13,617 nucleotides of DNA from Sulfuriferula sp. (GCA_027311185.1 DAICZK010000027.1:1-13617), one strand, 5' to 3'. Shown: positions 1-7,953, counted from the stretch's first letter. Made by a program: numbers and translations. The notes: a model not told the origin generated them from the sequence alone.

Positions 1-1350
1 GGATATATGCTGCAATGTTTCCATCACTTCATGCCCCAGGTGTTTTTCAGGATCATCCAGAAAGATTTTTTCCTCCGCACGCAGATCGGGTCGGTCAGTC
101 ATGAGGGAGCTGAAATAATGCACTTTCCAGTGCGCCGACACGGCCATGTGGACGGGATATAAAGCGCCATTGATGACCATTACCCGGTATTTCCTGAATA
201 GCGCGTCGGCGCAGCGGGGATCGAGAAACTCCATTGCCAGCACTGTCTCGCCCGGCAGCGTGTCGACGGCTGCCGGCAACGCCTCTGCGCTGTTCGCGCG
301 AACAAAATGATTGCCGCCGTGGAAACCGGGCGCGCGCAATAAAAGCGGAAAACTGATCTGTTTTTCCGCCAGCGTTTGCAGCGCCGCCCCCGAGAGCAGC
401 TGCGCTTTGCACAAGCTCTCCATGCGAGGTACTGTCACGCCCGGCAGCAGCGCGAGACGCCGCGCATTTGCCAGTCGCCCGGTTTGCAGTACGGCGTCGG
501 GCGCATTGATGACGTTCGCCCCGGTCCCGGCCACCATCTGGCGGGCGATTTCCAGCCCTTCGCGACACAGGTCGGCATCGCCTATGGCGTTGAAAATCAG
601 CGGCAGCGATGTCAGATCGAGTGAGTGGTCGAAATATTCGACGGCGACGATAGTCGTTTCGAACACGCTCTGGTCGATCAGAAAGCGCCAAGGAATGTTG
701 CCCTCCAGCGCGGAGGCAAGAATCAGCAATGGCGCGGGTTTGTCCCGACCGCGATAGGCCAGCGTCGTTACCGCCTTGTTGCCGAACCCCTGAGCGCGGT
801 GGTAGGCGGCCTGTGCTTCGTCGTTCTGGCGGTGCAGTATAGAGGCGAGTCCCTGATGGGCTTCGGCGAGCCCGGAATCGAGTTCGAGGGCATTGCGAAA
901 ATGCGTTTGCGCCGCGGCCAGGTCGTTCTTGTACAACAGCACGTTGCCCAGATTGACGTGCGCGCTTGCCTTGCCGGGGTGGTAGGTGACCGCTGCCGAG
1001 TAAGCTGTGTGCGCAGCGGAAGTGTAGCCTGTCTCGAAAAGCAGGTTGCCCAGATTGTTCCACGCCTGAAAATGCGCGGGGTTAGCCCGGATGATCTCGA
1101 TGAACAGCGTTTTCGCCTCCGCGACATCCTCGTCGCTGTCGGACGCGGCGAGGAAATTGGCCAGATTGAGGCGCAGCTCCACATTGGCGTCATCTAACGC
1201 TACCGCGCGCCGATGGTGCTGCTCGGCTTCGACCGGGCGCTTTTGCCGTTCGAGCAGAAGCGCAAGCTTCGCGTGAATGAGGGCGTCGTCGGGCGCATGT
1301 TGCAACGCGCGGCGCAGGTCTTGTTCGGTTTCGGATGGGTGGGTGGTCAT
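1..1350 (-). CDS. TPR-repeat protein with C-terminal ATP-grasp-like domain (3' end outside window)
   Basis: This frame stays open for 450 codons from the ATG at 1350 to the left edge, so the gene is incomplete. Residues 1 to about 195 are tetratricopeptide repeats; two repeats carry NNLGNLLFETG (about 98-108) and VNLGNVLLYKNDLAAA (about 132-147). Residues about 205-305 resemble the region before an ATP-grasp fold, with NVINAPDAVLQTGRLANARRL at about 279-299. Next come a glycine-rich loop, LLRAPGFHGGNHFVR (about 337-351), and a strand pair, KYRVMVINGALYPVHMA (about 387-403). I infer a ligase or nucleotide-binding enzyme with a TPR scaffold; the substrate is unknown. The start overlaps the cbbR stop as ATGA, and no Shine-Dalgarno is visible, so translation probably depends on coupling to cbbR. 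The link to carbon fixation is positional only. Confidence 0.85.
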   Translation of the reverse strand, partial: MTTHPSETEQDLRRALQHAPDDALIHAKLALLLERQKRPVEAEQHHRRAVALDDANVELRLNLANFLAASDSDEDVAEAKTLFIEIIRANPAHFQAWNNLGNLLFETGYTSAAHTAYSAAVTYHPGKASAHVNLGNVLLYKNDLAAAQTHFRNALELDSGLAEAHQGLASILHRQNDEAQAAYHRAQGFGNKAVTTLAYRGRDKPAPLLILASALEGNIPWRFLIDQSVFETTIVAVEYFDHSLDLTSLPLIFNAIGDADLCREGLEIARQMVAGTGANVINAPDAVLQTGRLANARRLALLPGVTVPRMESLCKAQLLSGAALQTLAEKQISFPLLLRAPGFHGGNHFVRANSAEALPAAVDTLPGETVLAMEFLDPRCADALFRKYRVMVINGALYPVHMAVSAHWKVHYFSSLMTDRPDLRAEEKIFLDDPEKHLGHEVMETLQHIS

Positions 1351-2291
1351 TGAGGTTCGGGTAGAAATCCAGGAATTCCGGTCAGATAACGGTTTGCTAC
1401 CGCCCGGCTTTCCTGCTTGAGAAAATCAAGGAAAGCAGCGCCGACGACGGTTAATTGCTTGTTAGCCGGGTAGGCGACATACCACTGGCGCCGAATCGGG
1501 AACCCTGCCACATCGAGTATCGACAGTTCATCGCTGTTTCTTTCCAGCGCGAGCGTATGCGCAGAGACGACGGCAATGCCCAGCCCGCCGGCTACGGCAA
1601 GTTTGATAGCCTCGTTGCTGCCAAGTTCCATGCGGATTTTGAGCGTCAAGCCCTGGTCGCTGAAAAAGCGTTCGGTGGCCAGCCGCGTCCCCGAGCCGTG
1701 TTCGCGTATCAGAAACGCCTCCTCCGCCACGCGCCGCACGGGAATATTTTGCCCGCCCGTCAGCGGGTGGTCGCGAGACGCCACGACCACCAGCGGATTT
1801 TCCAGAAACATTTCGGCGTGCACATCCATGTGCTCCGGCGGTTGACCGAGGATATACAAATCGTCCTCATTGTCGGCGAGGCGCTGCAATACGCGTTCCC
1901 GGTTGGTGACTTTGAGCGATACCTCGATGCCGGGATAGCGATTGTAAAAAGAACCCAGAAGGCGTGGCACGAAATATTTCGCGGTCGTGATGACCGTGAC
2001 GCGCAGCTTGCCCGCTTTGATGCCCTTCATGTCGGAAACCAGCATTTCGAAGCGCGATAAGCCGTCGAAGGTATTGTGACAAACGGTGAGCAGTTCACGC
2101 CCGAGGTCAGTCAGGAAAATCCGCTTGCCGATCTGCTCGATCAGCGGAAAACCCACGATTTCGCTGAGTTGCCTGAGCTGGATCGATACCGTGGGCTGGG
2201 TGAGATGTAGTTCTTCGGCGGCGCGCGTGAAGCTTAAATTGCGAGCGACCGACTCAAAAACTTTTAATTGGCGTAAAGTAGCATGTCTCAT
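1347..2291 (-). CDS. cbbR: CbbR, LysR-type activator of the RuBisCO operon
   Basis: This is a LysR-family transcription factor of about 314 residues, the usual length. The N-terminal winged helix-turn-helix includes FTRAAEELHLTQPTVSIQLR (about residues 21-40). A periplasmic-binding-protein-like effector domain follows. In this family the effector domain senses Calvin-cycle metabolites or NADPH and activates cbb transcription. It is transcribed divergently from cbbL, the classic arrangement, with a shared control region of about 160 bp. I chose the start MRHATLRQLKVFE at 2291 because CbbR proteins typically begin this way. An in-frame ATG at 2315 would add eight residues and would start inside the 16-bp palindrome. 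Neither start has a good Shine-Dalgarno. The stop overlaps the ATG of the downstream TPR gene. The identification as cbbR rests on sequence plus position. Confidence 0.93.
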   Translation of the reverse strand: MRHATLRQLKVFESVARNLSFTRAAEELHLTQPTVSIQLRQLSEIVGFPLIEQIGKRIFLTDLGRELLTVCHNTFDGLSRFEMLVSDMKGIKAGKLRVTVITTAKYFVPRLLGSFYNRYPGIEVSLKVTNRERVLQRLADNEDDLYILGQPPEHMDVHAEMFLENPLVVVASRDHPLTGGQNIPVRRVAEEAFLIREHGSGTRLATERFFSDQGLTLKIRMELGSNEAIKLAVAGGLGIAVVSAHTLALERNSDELSILDVAGFPIRRQWYVAYPANKQLTVVGAAFLDFLKQESRAVANRYLTGIPGFLPEPQ

Positions 2292-2311
2292 GGGTGCAGT
2301 TAGGAGATTGA

Positions 2312-2341
2312 TCATAGATAATTATCTATTATACGCATTAA
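2312..2341. promoter_or_regulatory. Probable CbbR operator: 16-bp palindrome and tandem TNA-N7-TNA boxes
   Basis: Positions 2314-2329 form a perfect palindrome, ATAGATAATTATCTAT. Overlapping it is a run of TNA triplets 10 bp apart: TAA at 2319, TTA at 2329 and TAA at 2339, giving two consecutive TNA-N7-TNA matches. A further pair is TCA at 2312 with TTA at 2322. TNA-N7-TNA is the published CbbR/LysR half-site pattern. The 10-bp phasing would place the sites on one face of the helix. The stretch is AT-rich, so chance matches are possible. It lies at the cbbR start and would also repress cbbR if bound. Confidence 0.6.
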
Positions 2342-2351
2342 AATATACAAT

Positions 2352-2380
2352 TTTTATTTATGGTTGCGCCTGAGTACAAT
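2352..2380 (+). promoter_or_regulatory. Candidate cbbL promoter
   Basis: TACAAT at 2375-2380 is a good -10 match. The hexamer 17 bp upstream (TTTTAT at 2352-2357) is a poor -35, as expected for a promoter that needs a LysR activator. The probable CbbR boxes end about 10 bp further upstream. Predicted transcription start is about 2386-2388, giving a leader of nearly 70 nt. This is assigned from motif and position only. Confidence 0.45.
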
Positions 2381-2406
2381 AGCGTCTTGCTCACATGAGC
2401 TAACAG

Positions 2407-2423
2407 CCATCCGCCGCGGATGG
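2407..2423 (+). repeat. 17-bp inverted repeat in the cbbL leader
   Basis: CCATCCGC and GCGGATGG flank a single central C, so the element can fold as a GC-rich hairpin (6-bp stem, 5-nt loop) in the untranslated leader. It ends about 20 nt before the Shine-Dalgarno AAGGAG (2443-2448) and has no T-run, so it is not a terminator. A role in mRNA stability, or as a protein site near the transcription start, is inference. Confidence 0.6.
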
Positions 2424-2454
2424 ATTACCCCAACTTGAAAACAAGGAGTTTGCA

Positions 2455-3876
2455 ATGGCAGCTAAGACCTATAACGCCGGTGTAAAAGAATATCGGCAAA
2501 CTTACTGGACGCCGCAATATACCCCTTCGGATACCGACATTCTCGCGTGTTTCAAAATCACCCCGCAAGCCGGTGTGGACCGCGAAGAAGTTGCCGCTGC
2601 CGTTGCGGCTGAGTCGTCGACAGGTACCTGGACCACTGTGTGGACCGACCTGTTGACCGATCTGGATTATTACAAAGGCCGCGCGTATCGTATAGAAGAC
2701 GTGCCTGGTGACGATACCTGTTTTTACGCATTCGTAGCCTATCCTATCGACCTGTTCGAAGAAGGATCTGTCGTCAACGTGCTGACCTCGCTGGTTGGTA
2801 ACGTGTTCGGTTTCAAGGCGTTGCGTGCTTTGCGCCTCGAAGACGTGCGTTTCCCGATTGCTTACGTCAAAACCTGCGGTGGTCCTCCACAAGGTATTCA
2901 GGTCGAACGCGACAAAATGAACAAGTACGGTCGTCCTCTGCTGGGTTGCACCATCAAGCCCAAGCTCGGCCTGTCCGCCAAGAACTACGGCCGGGCTGTG
3001 TATGAGTGTCTGCGCGGTGGTCTGGATTTCACCAAGGACGACGAAAACGTCAACAGCCAGCCGTTCATGCGCTGGCGTGACCGTTTCGAGTTCGTGCACG
3101 AAGCAACGCTTAAAGCAGAGCGTGAAACCGGCGAGCGTAAAGGTCACTACCTCAACGTTACCGCGCCTACGCCTGAAGAAATGTACAAGCGTGCTGAGTT
3201 CGCCAAGGAAATCGGCGCGCCCATCATCATGCACGATTACCTCACCGGCGGTCTGACGGCCAACACCGGTCTGGCCAACTGGTGCCGCAACAACGGCATG
3301 CTGTTGCACATCCACCGTGCCATGCACGCTGTGCTCGACCGCAACCCGCACCACGGTATTCACTTCCGCGTCCTGACCAAGGTATTGCGTTTGTCCGGTG
3401 GCGATCACCTGCACTCGGGTACCGTGGTCGGCAAGCTGGAAGGCGACCGCGAAGCGACCCTGGGCTGGATCGACATCATGCGCGACGAGTTCATCAAGGA
3501 AGATCGCAGCCGCGGCATTTTCTTCGATCAGGACTGGGGTTCCATGCCTGGCGTATTGCCTGTTGCTTCCGGCGGTATCCACGTCTGGCACATGCCGGCT
3601 TTGGTCTCCATATTCGGCGACGATTCCATCCTGCAGTTCGGCGGCGGCACGCTGGGTCACCCCTGGGGTAACGCAGCAGGCGCTGCGGCCAACCGCGTTG
3701 CGCTGGAAGCGTGCGTAGCCGCTCGCAACCAGGGCGTTGCCATCGAGAAGGAAGGCAAGGCTATCCTGCAAAAAGCAGCCGAAAGCAGCCCTGAACTCAA
3801 GATCGCCATGGAAACCTGGAAAGAGATCAAGTTCGAATTCGATACCGTAGACAAACTGGACGTCGCACACAAGTGA
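2455..3876 (+). CDS. cbbL: RuBisCO large subunit, form IA
   Basis: This is the catalytic large subunit, which carboxylates ribulose 1,5-bisphosphate in the Calvin-Benson cycle as an L8S8 cytosolic enzyme. Its 473 residues are the full family length. Visible catalytic features are [11 protein letters not shown] with K168, [10 protein letters not shown] with the carbamylated K194 and metal ligands D196 and E197, H287 in HIHRAMHA, H320 in GGDHLHSG, and loop-6 K327 in [10 protein letters not shown]. These correspond to spinach K175, K201, H294, H327 and K334. No key residue is missing. The overall sequence and the cbbS-cbbQ-cbbO neighbours fit form IA, non-carboxysomal (IAq-like) type. A strong AAGGAG lies 6 nt before the ATG. 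Codon use looks like that of a highly expressed gene. Confidence 0.99.
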   Translation: MAAKTYNAGVKEYRQTYWTPQYTPSDTDILACFKITPQAGVDREEVAAAVAAESSTGTWTTVWTDLLTDLDYYKGRAYRIEDVPGDDTCFYAFVAYPIDLFEEGSVVNVLTSLVGNVFGFKALRALRLEDVRFPIAYVKTCGGPPQGIQVERDKMNKYGRPLLGCTIKPKLGLSAKNYGRAVYECLRGGLDFTKDDENVNSQPFMRWRDRFEFVHEATLKAERETGERKGHYLNVTAPTPEEMYKRAEFAKEIGAPIIMHDYLTGGLTANTGLANWCRNNGMLLHIHRAMHAVLDRNPHHGIHFRVLTKVLRLSGGDHLHSGTVVGKLEGDREATLGWIDIMRDEFIKEDRSRGIFFDQDWGSMPGVLPVASGGIHVWHMPALVSIFGDDSILQFGGGTLGHPWGNAAGAAANRVALEACVAARNQGVAIEKEGKAILQKAAESSPELKIAMETWKEIKFEFDTVDKLDVAHK

Positions 3877-3883
3877 TGCAGTC

Positions 3884-3912
3884 ATCCCGGATGGCCGTGC
3901 GCAATCCGGGAT
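3884..3912 (+). repeat. Hairpin in the cbbL-cbbS gap
   Basis: ATCCCGGAT (3884-3892) and ATCCGGGAT (3904-3912) are perfect 9-base complements around an 11-nt loop, a few bases after the cbbL stop. No T-run follows, so it should not terminate fully. It may stabilise or separate the cbbL mRNA; this role is inferred. Confidence 0.65.
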
Positions 3913-3943
3913 CGATTAACAGACTATATTTAAGGAGTAGTTG

Positions 3944-4300
3944 ATGAATGAAGTAATGGATTACAAATCGCGCCTGTCCGACCCAGCCAGCCGCAAGTTT
4001 GAGACTTTTTCCTACTTGCCGGCCATGACCAAGGAAGAAATCAAGAAACAGGTCGAGTATTTGGTTTCCAAAGGCTGGAACCCCGCTATCGAGCATATCG
4101 AGCCTGAGTATCTGATGGATTCTTACTGGTACATGTGGAAGCTGCCCATGTTCGGCGAAACCGACGTGGACAAGGTGCTGGCCGAAGCTGAAGCCTGCCA
4201 CAAGGCTAACCCCAACAACCACGTACGCCTGATCGGTTATAACAATTTTAACCAATCGCAAGGTGCAGCGATGGTGATTTACCGCGGCAAGACTGTTTAA
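3944..4300 (+). CDS. cbbS: RuBisCO small subunit, form I
   Basis: This is the small subunit that caps the L8 core and is needed for full activity. The 118-residue protein shows family hallmarks: a conserved N-terminal segment ending in [11 protein letters not shown] (about 18-28), [15 protein letters not shown] (about 37-51), [14 protein letters not shown] (about 61-74) and the C-terminal VRLIGYNN strand. I chose ATG 3944 because AAGGAG at 3932-3937 lies 6 nt upstream. A TTG at 3941 would leave only 3 nt and is unlikely. It is 67 bp downstream of cbbL, in the same operon, with a hairpin between. The short form and the absence of a C-terminal extension fit form IA. Confidence 0.98.
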   Translation: MNEVMDYKSRLSDPASRKFETFSYLPAMTKEEIKKQVEYLVSKGWNPAIEHIEPEYLMDSYWYMWKLPMFGETDVDKVLAEAEACHKANPNNHVRLIGYNNFNQSQGAAMVIYRGKTV

Positions 4301-4312
4301 GCTGGCGTTTTG

Positions 4313-4349
4313 TCCTGCCGTCGGCTGCGCCTCATCGCAGGCGGCAGGA
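4313..4349 (+). repeat. First hairpin downstream of cbbS
   Basis: TCCTGCCG (4313-4320) pairs with CGGCAGGA (4342-4349). An inner CTGCG/CGCAG stem with a small bulge makes a long, stable hairpin 12 nt after the cbbS stop. No T-run follows. It is probably a leaky terminator or an mRNA processing or stability element separating abundant cbbLS transcripts from cbbQO (inference). Confidence 0.6.
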
Positions 4350-4362
4350 TACGTTCGTACAC

Positions 4363-4400
4363 GGACGCAAGCGACTGCCGACAGGCGGTTCCTTGCGTCC
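4363..4400 (+). repeat. Second hairpin between cbbS and cbbQ
   Basis: GGACGCAAG (4363-4371) and CTTGCGTCC (4392-4400) are perfect 9-base complements around a 20-nt loop, which may itself pair weakly. It ends 33 nt before the cbbQ start. It lacks a T-run. With the first hairpin it fills most of the 133-bp gap. Confidence 0.6.
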
Positions 4401-4433
4401 CTGTATTGATTATATGGATAGCCGGAGAGCGAT

Positions 4434-5237
4434 ATGAGCGACATCATCAAGCAGTATAAAATCGAACACGAACCCTATTACCGGCCCGTTGCCGACGAGG
4501 TGGAGTTATATGAGGCAGCTTATTCCGTGCGCATGCCCATGATGCTCAAAGGCCCCACGGGTTGCGGCAAGAGCCGTTTTGTCGAGCATATGGCATGGCG
4601 GCTGGGCAAGCCATTGATTACCGTGGCTTGCAACGAAGACATGACCGCCTCCGATCTGGTCGGACGCTTTCTGCTCGACGCCAGCGGCACGCGCTGGCAG
4701 GACGGCCCGCTCGCGATCGCCGCGCGCTATGGCGCGATCTGCTATCTTGATGAAGTGGTAGAGGCGCGCCAAGATACGACGGTGGTGATCCATCCGCTGA
4801 CCGATAATCGCCGCGTGCTGCCGCTGGAGAAAAAGGGCGAGCTGGTGCACGCACATCCCGATTTCCAGCTGGTGATTTCGTACAACCCCGGCTACCAGTC
4901 ACTGATGAAAGACCTCAAGCAATCAACCAAACAGCGTTTCGGCGGCCTGGATTTCAACTACCCCGAACAGGCGGTAGAGACCGAGATTGTTGTGCATGAA
5001 ACCGGCGTCAGCGCCGAGGTGGCGGGCAAACTTGTCGCTATCGCCGAGCGCGCGCGCAACCTCAAGGGGCACGGTCTGGATGAAGGCATCTCGACGCGCA
5101 TGCTGATTTACGCAGGCAGCCTTATCGGCACGGGCGTAGACCCGGTCAAGGCGTGTCGCGTCGCGCTGGTGCGCCCGATCACTGATGACCCGGACATGCG
5201 CGATGCGCTCGACGCGGCGGTGTCCACGTTCTTTTGA
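4434..5237 (+). CDS. cbbQ: CbbQ, MoxR-type AAA+ ATPase of the RuBisCO activase
   Basis: CbbQ is the AAA+ motor that, with CbbO, removes inhibitory sugar phosphates from RuBisCO active sites by ATP-driven remodelling. The 267-residue protein has Walker A GPTGCGKS (40-47), Walker B ending in CYLDE (103-107), a sensor-1 region ISYNPGYQ with N151, and an arginine-finger candidate in KQRFGG (R168). Length and motifs match the CbbQ/NirQ/NorQ branch of MoxR ATPases; the position directly after cbbLS supports CbbQ. A purine-rich GGAGAG stretch precedes the ATG. It is the third gene of the operon, and cbbO, its obligatory partner, starts 76 bp downstream. Confidence 0.97.
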   Translation: MSDIIKQYKIEHEPYYRPVADEVELYEAAYSVRMPMMLKGPTGCGKSRFVEHMAWRLGKPLITVACNEDMTASDLVGRFLLDASGTRWQDGPLAIAARYGAICYLDEVVEARQDTTVVIHPLTDNRRVLPLEKKGELVHAHPDFQLVISYNPGYQSLMKDLKQSTKQRFGGLDFNYPEQAVETEIVVHETGVSAEVAGKLVAIAERARNLKGHGLDEGISTRMLIYAGSLIGTGVDPVKACRVALVRPITDDPDMRDALDAAVSTFF

Positions 5238-5257
5238 TGCGGCGGGCCGCGTCGGTC

Positions 5258-5299
5258 GGCGTCCGGCCGGACCGCCCCGTTTGTTTGCCTGCCTATAAT
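5258..5299 (+). promoter_or_regulatory. Hairpin and perfect -10 element before cbbO
   Basis: In the 76-bp cbbQ-cbbO gap, GGCGTCCG and CGGACCGCC (5258-5276) can pair with one bulge, and a T-rich stretch (5280-5287) follows, like a weak terminator. Next is an exact TATAAT at 5294-5299, 14 nt before the cbbO ATG, without a recognisable -35. A secondary promoter for cbbO is possible but not established. Confidence 0.35.
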
Positions 5300-5313
5300 A
5301 GCGAGCCCTAATC

Positions 5314-6849
5314 ATGTCAATCAATTTCGAAGACTATCAGGAGCTGCTCGATCCACTCTCCCTGGCGTTACGGGAGAGCCTGCGTTCCGCTTGGCCGGAA
5401 GCGGCCAAGGTGTTCAGCGCGCGCGGACTGGACAATTATATTAAGGGTGCCGCAGCGCTGCACAGTCTGGGCAAGGGCGATAGTCTGGTTGCGACCTGGA
5501 TCGATCACGCGCCGCTGGTGGCGCACGAAATTGGCGAGGATGCTGTGCCCGACCTGGTTCACACCGCGCTGGGGCTGGCTTCCAAAACCTCCGGGACAGT
5601 GATCGAGCTGGTGCTCAGCACGGCGCCGACAGCCGCCAACCGGCTCGGCGACGAGGCTTTGTTCGGCGCCTACCTGCAATTTATCAATACCCTGTTGTCG
5701 CAGGCGCCGCGCGGCGTGCGGCCGATGCTCGAAAATCTGGAACTGCTGTTTAGCCAGCTCACGCTGGGCGGTTTACGGCGCTGGGCGCTGTGGGGCGCGC
5801 ATGCACACCGCACCGATTATCCGGAGCAGGCCAATTATTTCAGCCTGCAGTCCAAAGAATCGCTCGCCATGCTGCAAAAAGAGCGCAAAGGGACTTTGTT
5901 CGTCGACGTGCAGCGGCGTATCAATATGTATCTGCGTGCCTTGTGGGCGCGCGATTTTTTCATGAAACCCACTTCGGGCGATTTCGAGACGCGGGAAGGC
6001 TATCGGCCTTATATCGAGGGCTATTTCCTGCATCTGCCCGATGCTTACGACGATTACGATGCTGGCGGTACCAAACTGCCAGGTCTGGAGATGTATCGCG
6101 CCGCCGCCGTGCATAGTGCCGCGCATTTGGTTTATACCCGCGAACCGATTTCGGCCGAGGCGCTCAATCCCTGGCAGATGGCGGTGATCAGCGTGATCGA
6201 GGACGCCCGGGTAGAAACCCTGGCCGTGCGCAAATTCCCCGGCCTCAAGCATTTGTGGGCGCAGCTGCATACGATTACCCCAGAGCAGTGCGTGACGGCG
6301 GGCGATTATCTCAATCGGCTCGCGCGCGCCCTGCTCGACGACAGTTACGCCGATCCCGATCCGTGGATCGCGCAGGGCCGGGTGCTGTTTAGCGAGGCCG
6401 CGCTGCGCCTGGACAGCAATCAGACCTCGTGGGATATCGGCGTGCAGCTGGCGCACGAATTCATGGCACGGCGTATTCCTTTCAATCCGCGCAGCGATGT
6501 GCTCACGGCGCCGTACCGTGACGACAACCGTTATTTCTGGGAATTCGAGGAATTCGATTTCGAGGCGGCGGCAGCGGGTTACGAGGCGCCCAAGCAGGTG
6601 CGCCGACAGGTCAGTCTGATGGAGTTCGCCAACGTGGTCGATGTCGAGACCGCGGGCGACGACGCCGAGGAAATCTGGGTGCTCGGTACCGAGTTGTTCC
6701 CCTATGAGGATATGGGCAAATCCTTTAACGAGATGGAGGGCAAGGAGCCGGTTTCGCAGCCCTACCATTATGCCGAGTGGGATTACCAGATACAGCTCGA
6801 ACGTCCGGCGTGGGCCACGGTGGTGGAGAAGCGCCCCCAAAGTGGGTGA
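5314..6849 (+). CDS. cbbO: CbbO, N-terminal two-thirds (interrupted by frameshift)
   Basis: CbbO is the adaptor of the CbbQO RuBisCO activase. Its C-terminal von Willebrand A domain docks on RuBisCO and its N-terminal part contacts the CbbQ ring. This frame gives 511 residues of the CbbO/NorD N-terminal region, including the motif VISVIEDARVETLAVRKFPG (about residues 290-310). It ends with a short out-of-frame tail (QSG and TGA) just after ERPAWATVVEKRP. The same protein continues in the +1 frame from about 6839, so the reading frame is broken in the CCCCC run at 6834-6838. Removing one C restores a single 778-residue protein, the usual CbbO size. It may be a sequencing error, a recent mutation or two separate polypeptides. 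The Shine-Dalgarno is weak. Confidence 0.93.
   Translation: MSINFEDYQELLDPLSLALRESLRSAWPEAAKVFSARGLDNYIKGAAALHSLGKGDSLVATWIDHAPLVAHEIGEDAVPDLVHTALGLASKTSGTVIELVLSTAPTAANRLGDEALFGAYLQFINTLLSQAPRGVRPMLENLELLFSQLTLGGLRRWALWGAHAHRTDYPEQANYFSLQSKESLAMLQKERKGTLFVDVQRRINMYLRALWARDFFMKPTSGDFETREGYRPYIEGYFLHLPDAYDDYDAGGTKLPGLEMYRAAAVHSAAHLVYTREPISAEALNPWQMAVISVIEDARVETLAVRKFPGLKHLWAQLHTITPEQCVTAGDYLNRLARALLDDSYADPDPWIAQGRVLFSEAALRLDSNQTSWDIGVQLAHEFMARRIPFNPRSDVLTAPYRDDNRYFWEFEEFDFEAAAAGYEAPKQVRRQVSLMEFANVVDVETAGDDAEEIWVLGTELFPYEDMGKSFNEMEGKEPVSQPYHYAEWDYQIQLERPAWATVVEKRPQSG
6834..6838 (+). other. Frameshift site in cbbO (CCCCC run)
   Basis: Frame 1 reads CGC CCC CAA AGT GGG TGA. Dropping one C reads CGC CCC AAA GTG GGT GAT, which continues into the known CbbO sequence. 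The run of five C is a classic place for an indel error or slippage. CCC-C can also support +1 ribosomal frameshifting by proline tRNA, but no stimulatory element is evident. Confidence 0.85.
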
Positions 6850-7651
6850 TTTGCAACTCATCGACGACATCGCCGCGCAGCACAAGCGCACCATAGGCCG
6901 GCTCAAATTCCTGCTTGACGCGTTGCAACCGCAGGGCGTGACGCGGATACGCAAGCTCGAAGACGGTGACGAGCTCGACATTAACGCCGCCATCCGCGCC
7001 ATGGTCGACCTGCGTATGGGTCAGCAACCCGACCCGCGCATCATGATGCGCTCGGTGCGCAAGGTGCGCGATATCTCGGTGATGGTGCTGCTCGATCTGT
7101 CCGAATCGACCAACGACAAGGTGGCGGGCCACGATTACAGCGTGCTTGACCTGCAGCGGCAGGCGACGGTGCTGCTGGCCGATGCGATCAATAAAATCGG
7201 CGACCCGTTCGCAATCCACGGTTTTTGCTCGGACGGACGGCATCACGTCGAGTATTCGCGGTTCAAGGATTTCGATCAACCTTATAATGAAATACCGAAA
7301 TCGCGTCTTGCCGGCATGAGCGGGCACTTGTCGACGCGCATGGGCGCAGCTATCCGGCATGCCGGGCATTATCTCGTCGCGCAGAAATCGTCCAAAAAAC
7401 TGTTGCTGGTCATCACCGATGGCGAACCGGCAGACATTGACGTGCGCGACCCGCAATATTTGCGTTATGATACGAAAAAGGCGGTGGAGGCGATGGCGCG
7501 CTCAGGCGTGACCACTTTCTGCATGTCACTTGACCCGCGGGCCGATCAATACGTCTCGCGGATTTTCGGCACCCGGAATTATATGGTAGTTGATCACGTA
7601 GAACGATTGCCGGAAAAATTGCCGGTACTTTATGCAGGGCTTACACGATGA
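6842..7651 (+). CDS. cbbO: CbbO, C-terminal VWA-domain part
   Basis: The frame downstream of the frameshift encodes the rest of CbbO: QLIDDIAAQHKRTIGRLKFL, then a von Willebrand factor A domain with the metal-ion-dependent adhesion motif DLSES (D594, S596 and S598 of the restored protein) and VITDGEP near its end. In CbbO this MIDAS is needed for activase function. If translated separately it could start at GTG 6842, which overlaps the upstream TGA (GTGGGTGA). A GGAG lies 13 nt before the GTG, slightly far. The gene ends in an ATGA overlap with the next gene. All VWA residues look intact, which argues against long-standing decay. Confidence 0.9.
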   Translation: MGDLQLIDDIAAQHKRTIGRLKFLLDALQPQGVTRIRKLEDGDELDINAAIRAMVDLRMGQQPDPRIMMRSVRKVRDISVMVLLDLSESTNDKVAGHDYSVLDLQRQATVLLADAINKIGDPFAIHGFCSDGRHHVEYSRFKDFDQPYNEIPKSRLAGMSGHLSTRMGAAIRHAGHYLVAQKSSKKLLLVITDGEPADIDVRDPQYLRYDTKKAVEAMARSGVTTFCMSLDPRADQYVSRIFGTRNYMVVDHVERLPEKLPVLYAGLTR

Positions 7652-7950
7652 CACAACAGTTTTATGTCGGTATCGACCACGATACGAACGGCGGATTGAC
7701 GCACCTGGGGCGCATAGTTCGCGACGCCTGGGTGTTCGGCCTGCTACCCGAGGCGGAAACCTGCGCGGGCTGGGATGCCTCGCGCATGCAAAATCTCTAC
7801 GAACGGGTTTACGCCGCATGGCAACCCTACGCGCATCTGCCGAGCCGGCTGCCACCAGCGCTGCGCGAGCGACACTCGCAATTGTACGAGCAGGCAATGA
7901 CCGTCGCGCGCAATGAAGGTTGGAACGCGGAACTGGGCGAGGACGAATAG
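7648..7950 (+). CDS. Small unknown protein translationally coupled to cbbO
   Basis: I do not recognise this 100-residue protein. Its ATG overlaps the cbbO stop (ATGA), so it is very probably the last gene of the cbb operon and is translated by coupling. It is soluble-looking, has no signal peptide or membrane segment and is rich in aromatic residues. It begins MTQQFYVGIDHDTNGGLTHL, has RIVRDAWVFGLLPE at about 22-35, and then a helical, charged second half (about 45-90). Codon use matches its neighbours. Its position suggests a helper of CbbQO or RuBisCO, but that is inference. No catalytic motif is visible. Confidence 0.8.
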   Translation: MTQQFYVGIDHDTNGGLTHLGRIVRDAWVFGLLPEAETCAGWDASRMQNLYERVYAAWQPYAHLPSRLPPALRERHSQLYEQAMTVARNEGWNAELGEDE

Positions 7951-7953
7951 CCG

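Noticed and set aside
95..1193. Several long frames on both strands inside the TPR gene
   Set aside because: Their translations are arginine-rich and domain-free. The 450-codon frame from 1350 gives clear TPR and ATP-grasp-like motifs.
2425..3885. 486-residue minus-strand open frame covering all of cbbL
   Set aside because: It mirrors the codon bias of the highly expressed cbbL, has no ribosome site, and its translation has no recognisable domain.
5773..7002. 409-residue minus-strand open frame antisense to cbbO
   Set aside because: It lies over a clear CbbO coding region and crosses its frameshift. It is a GC-bias shadow with no family motifs.
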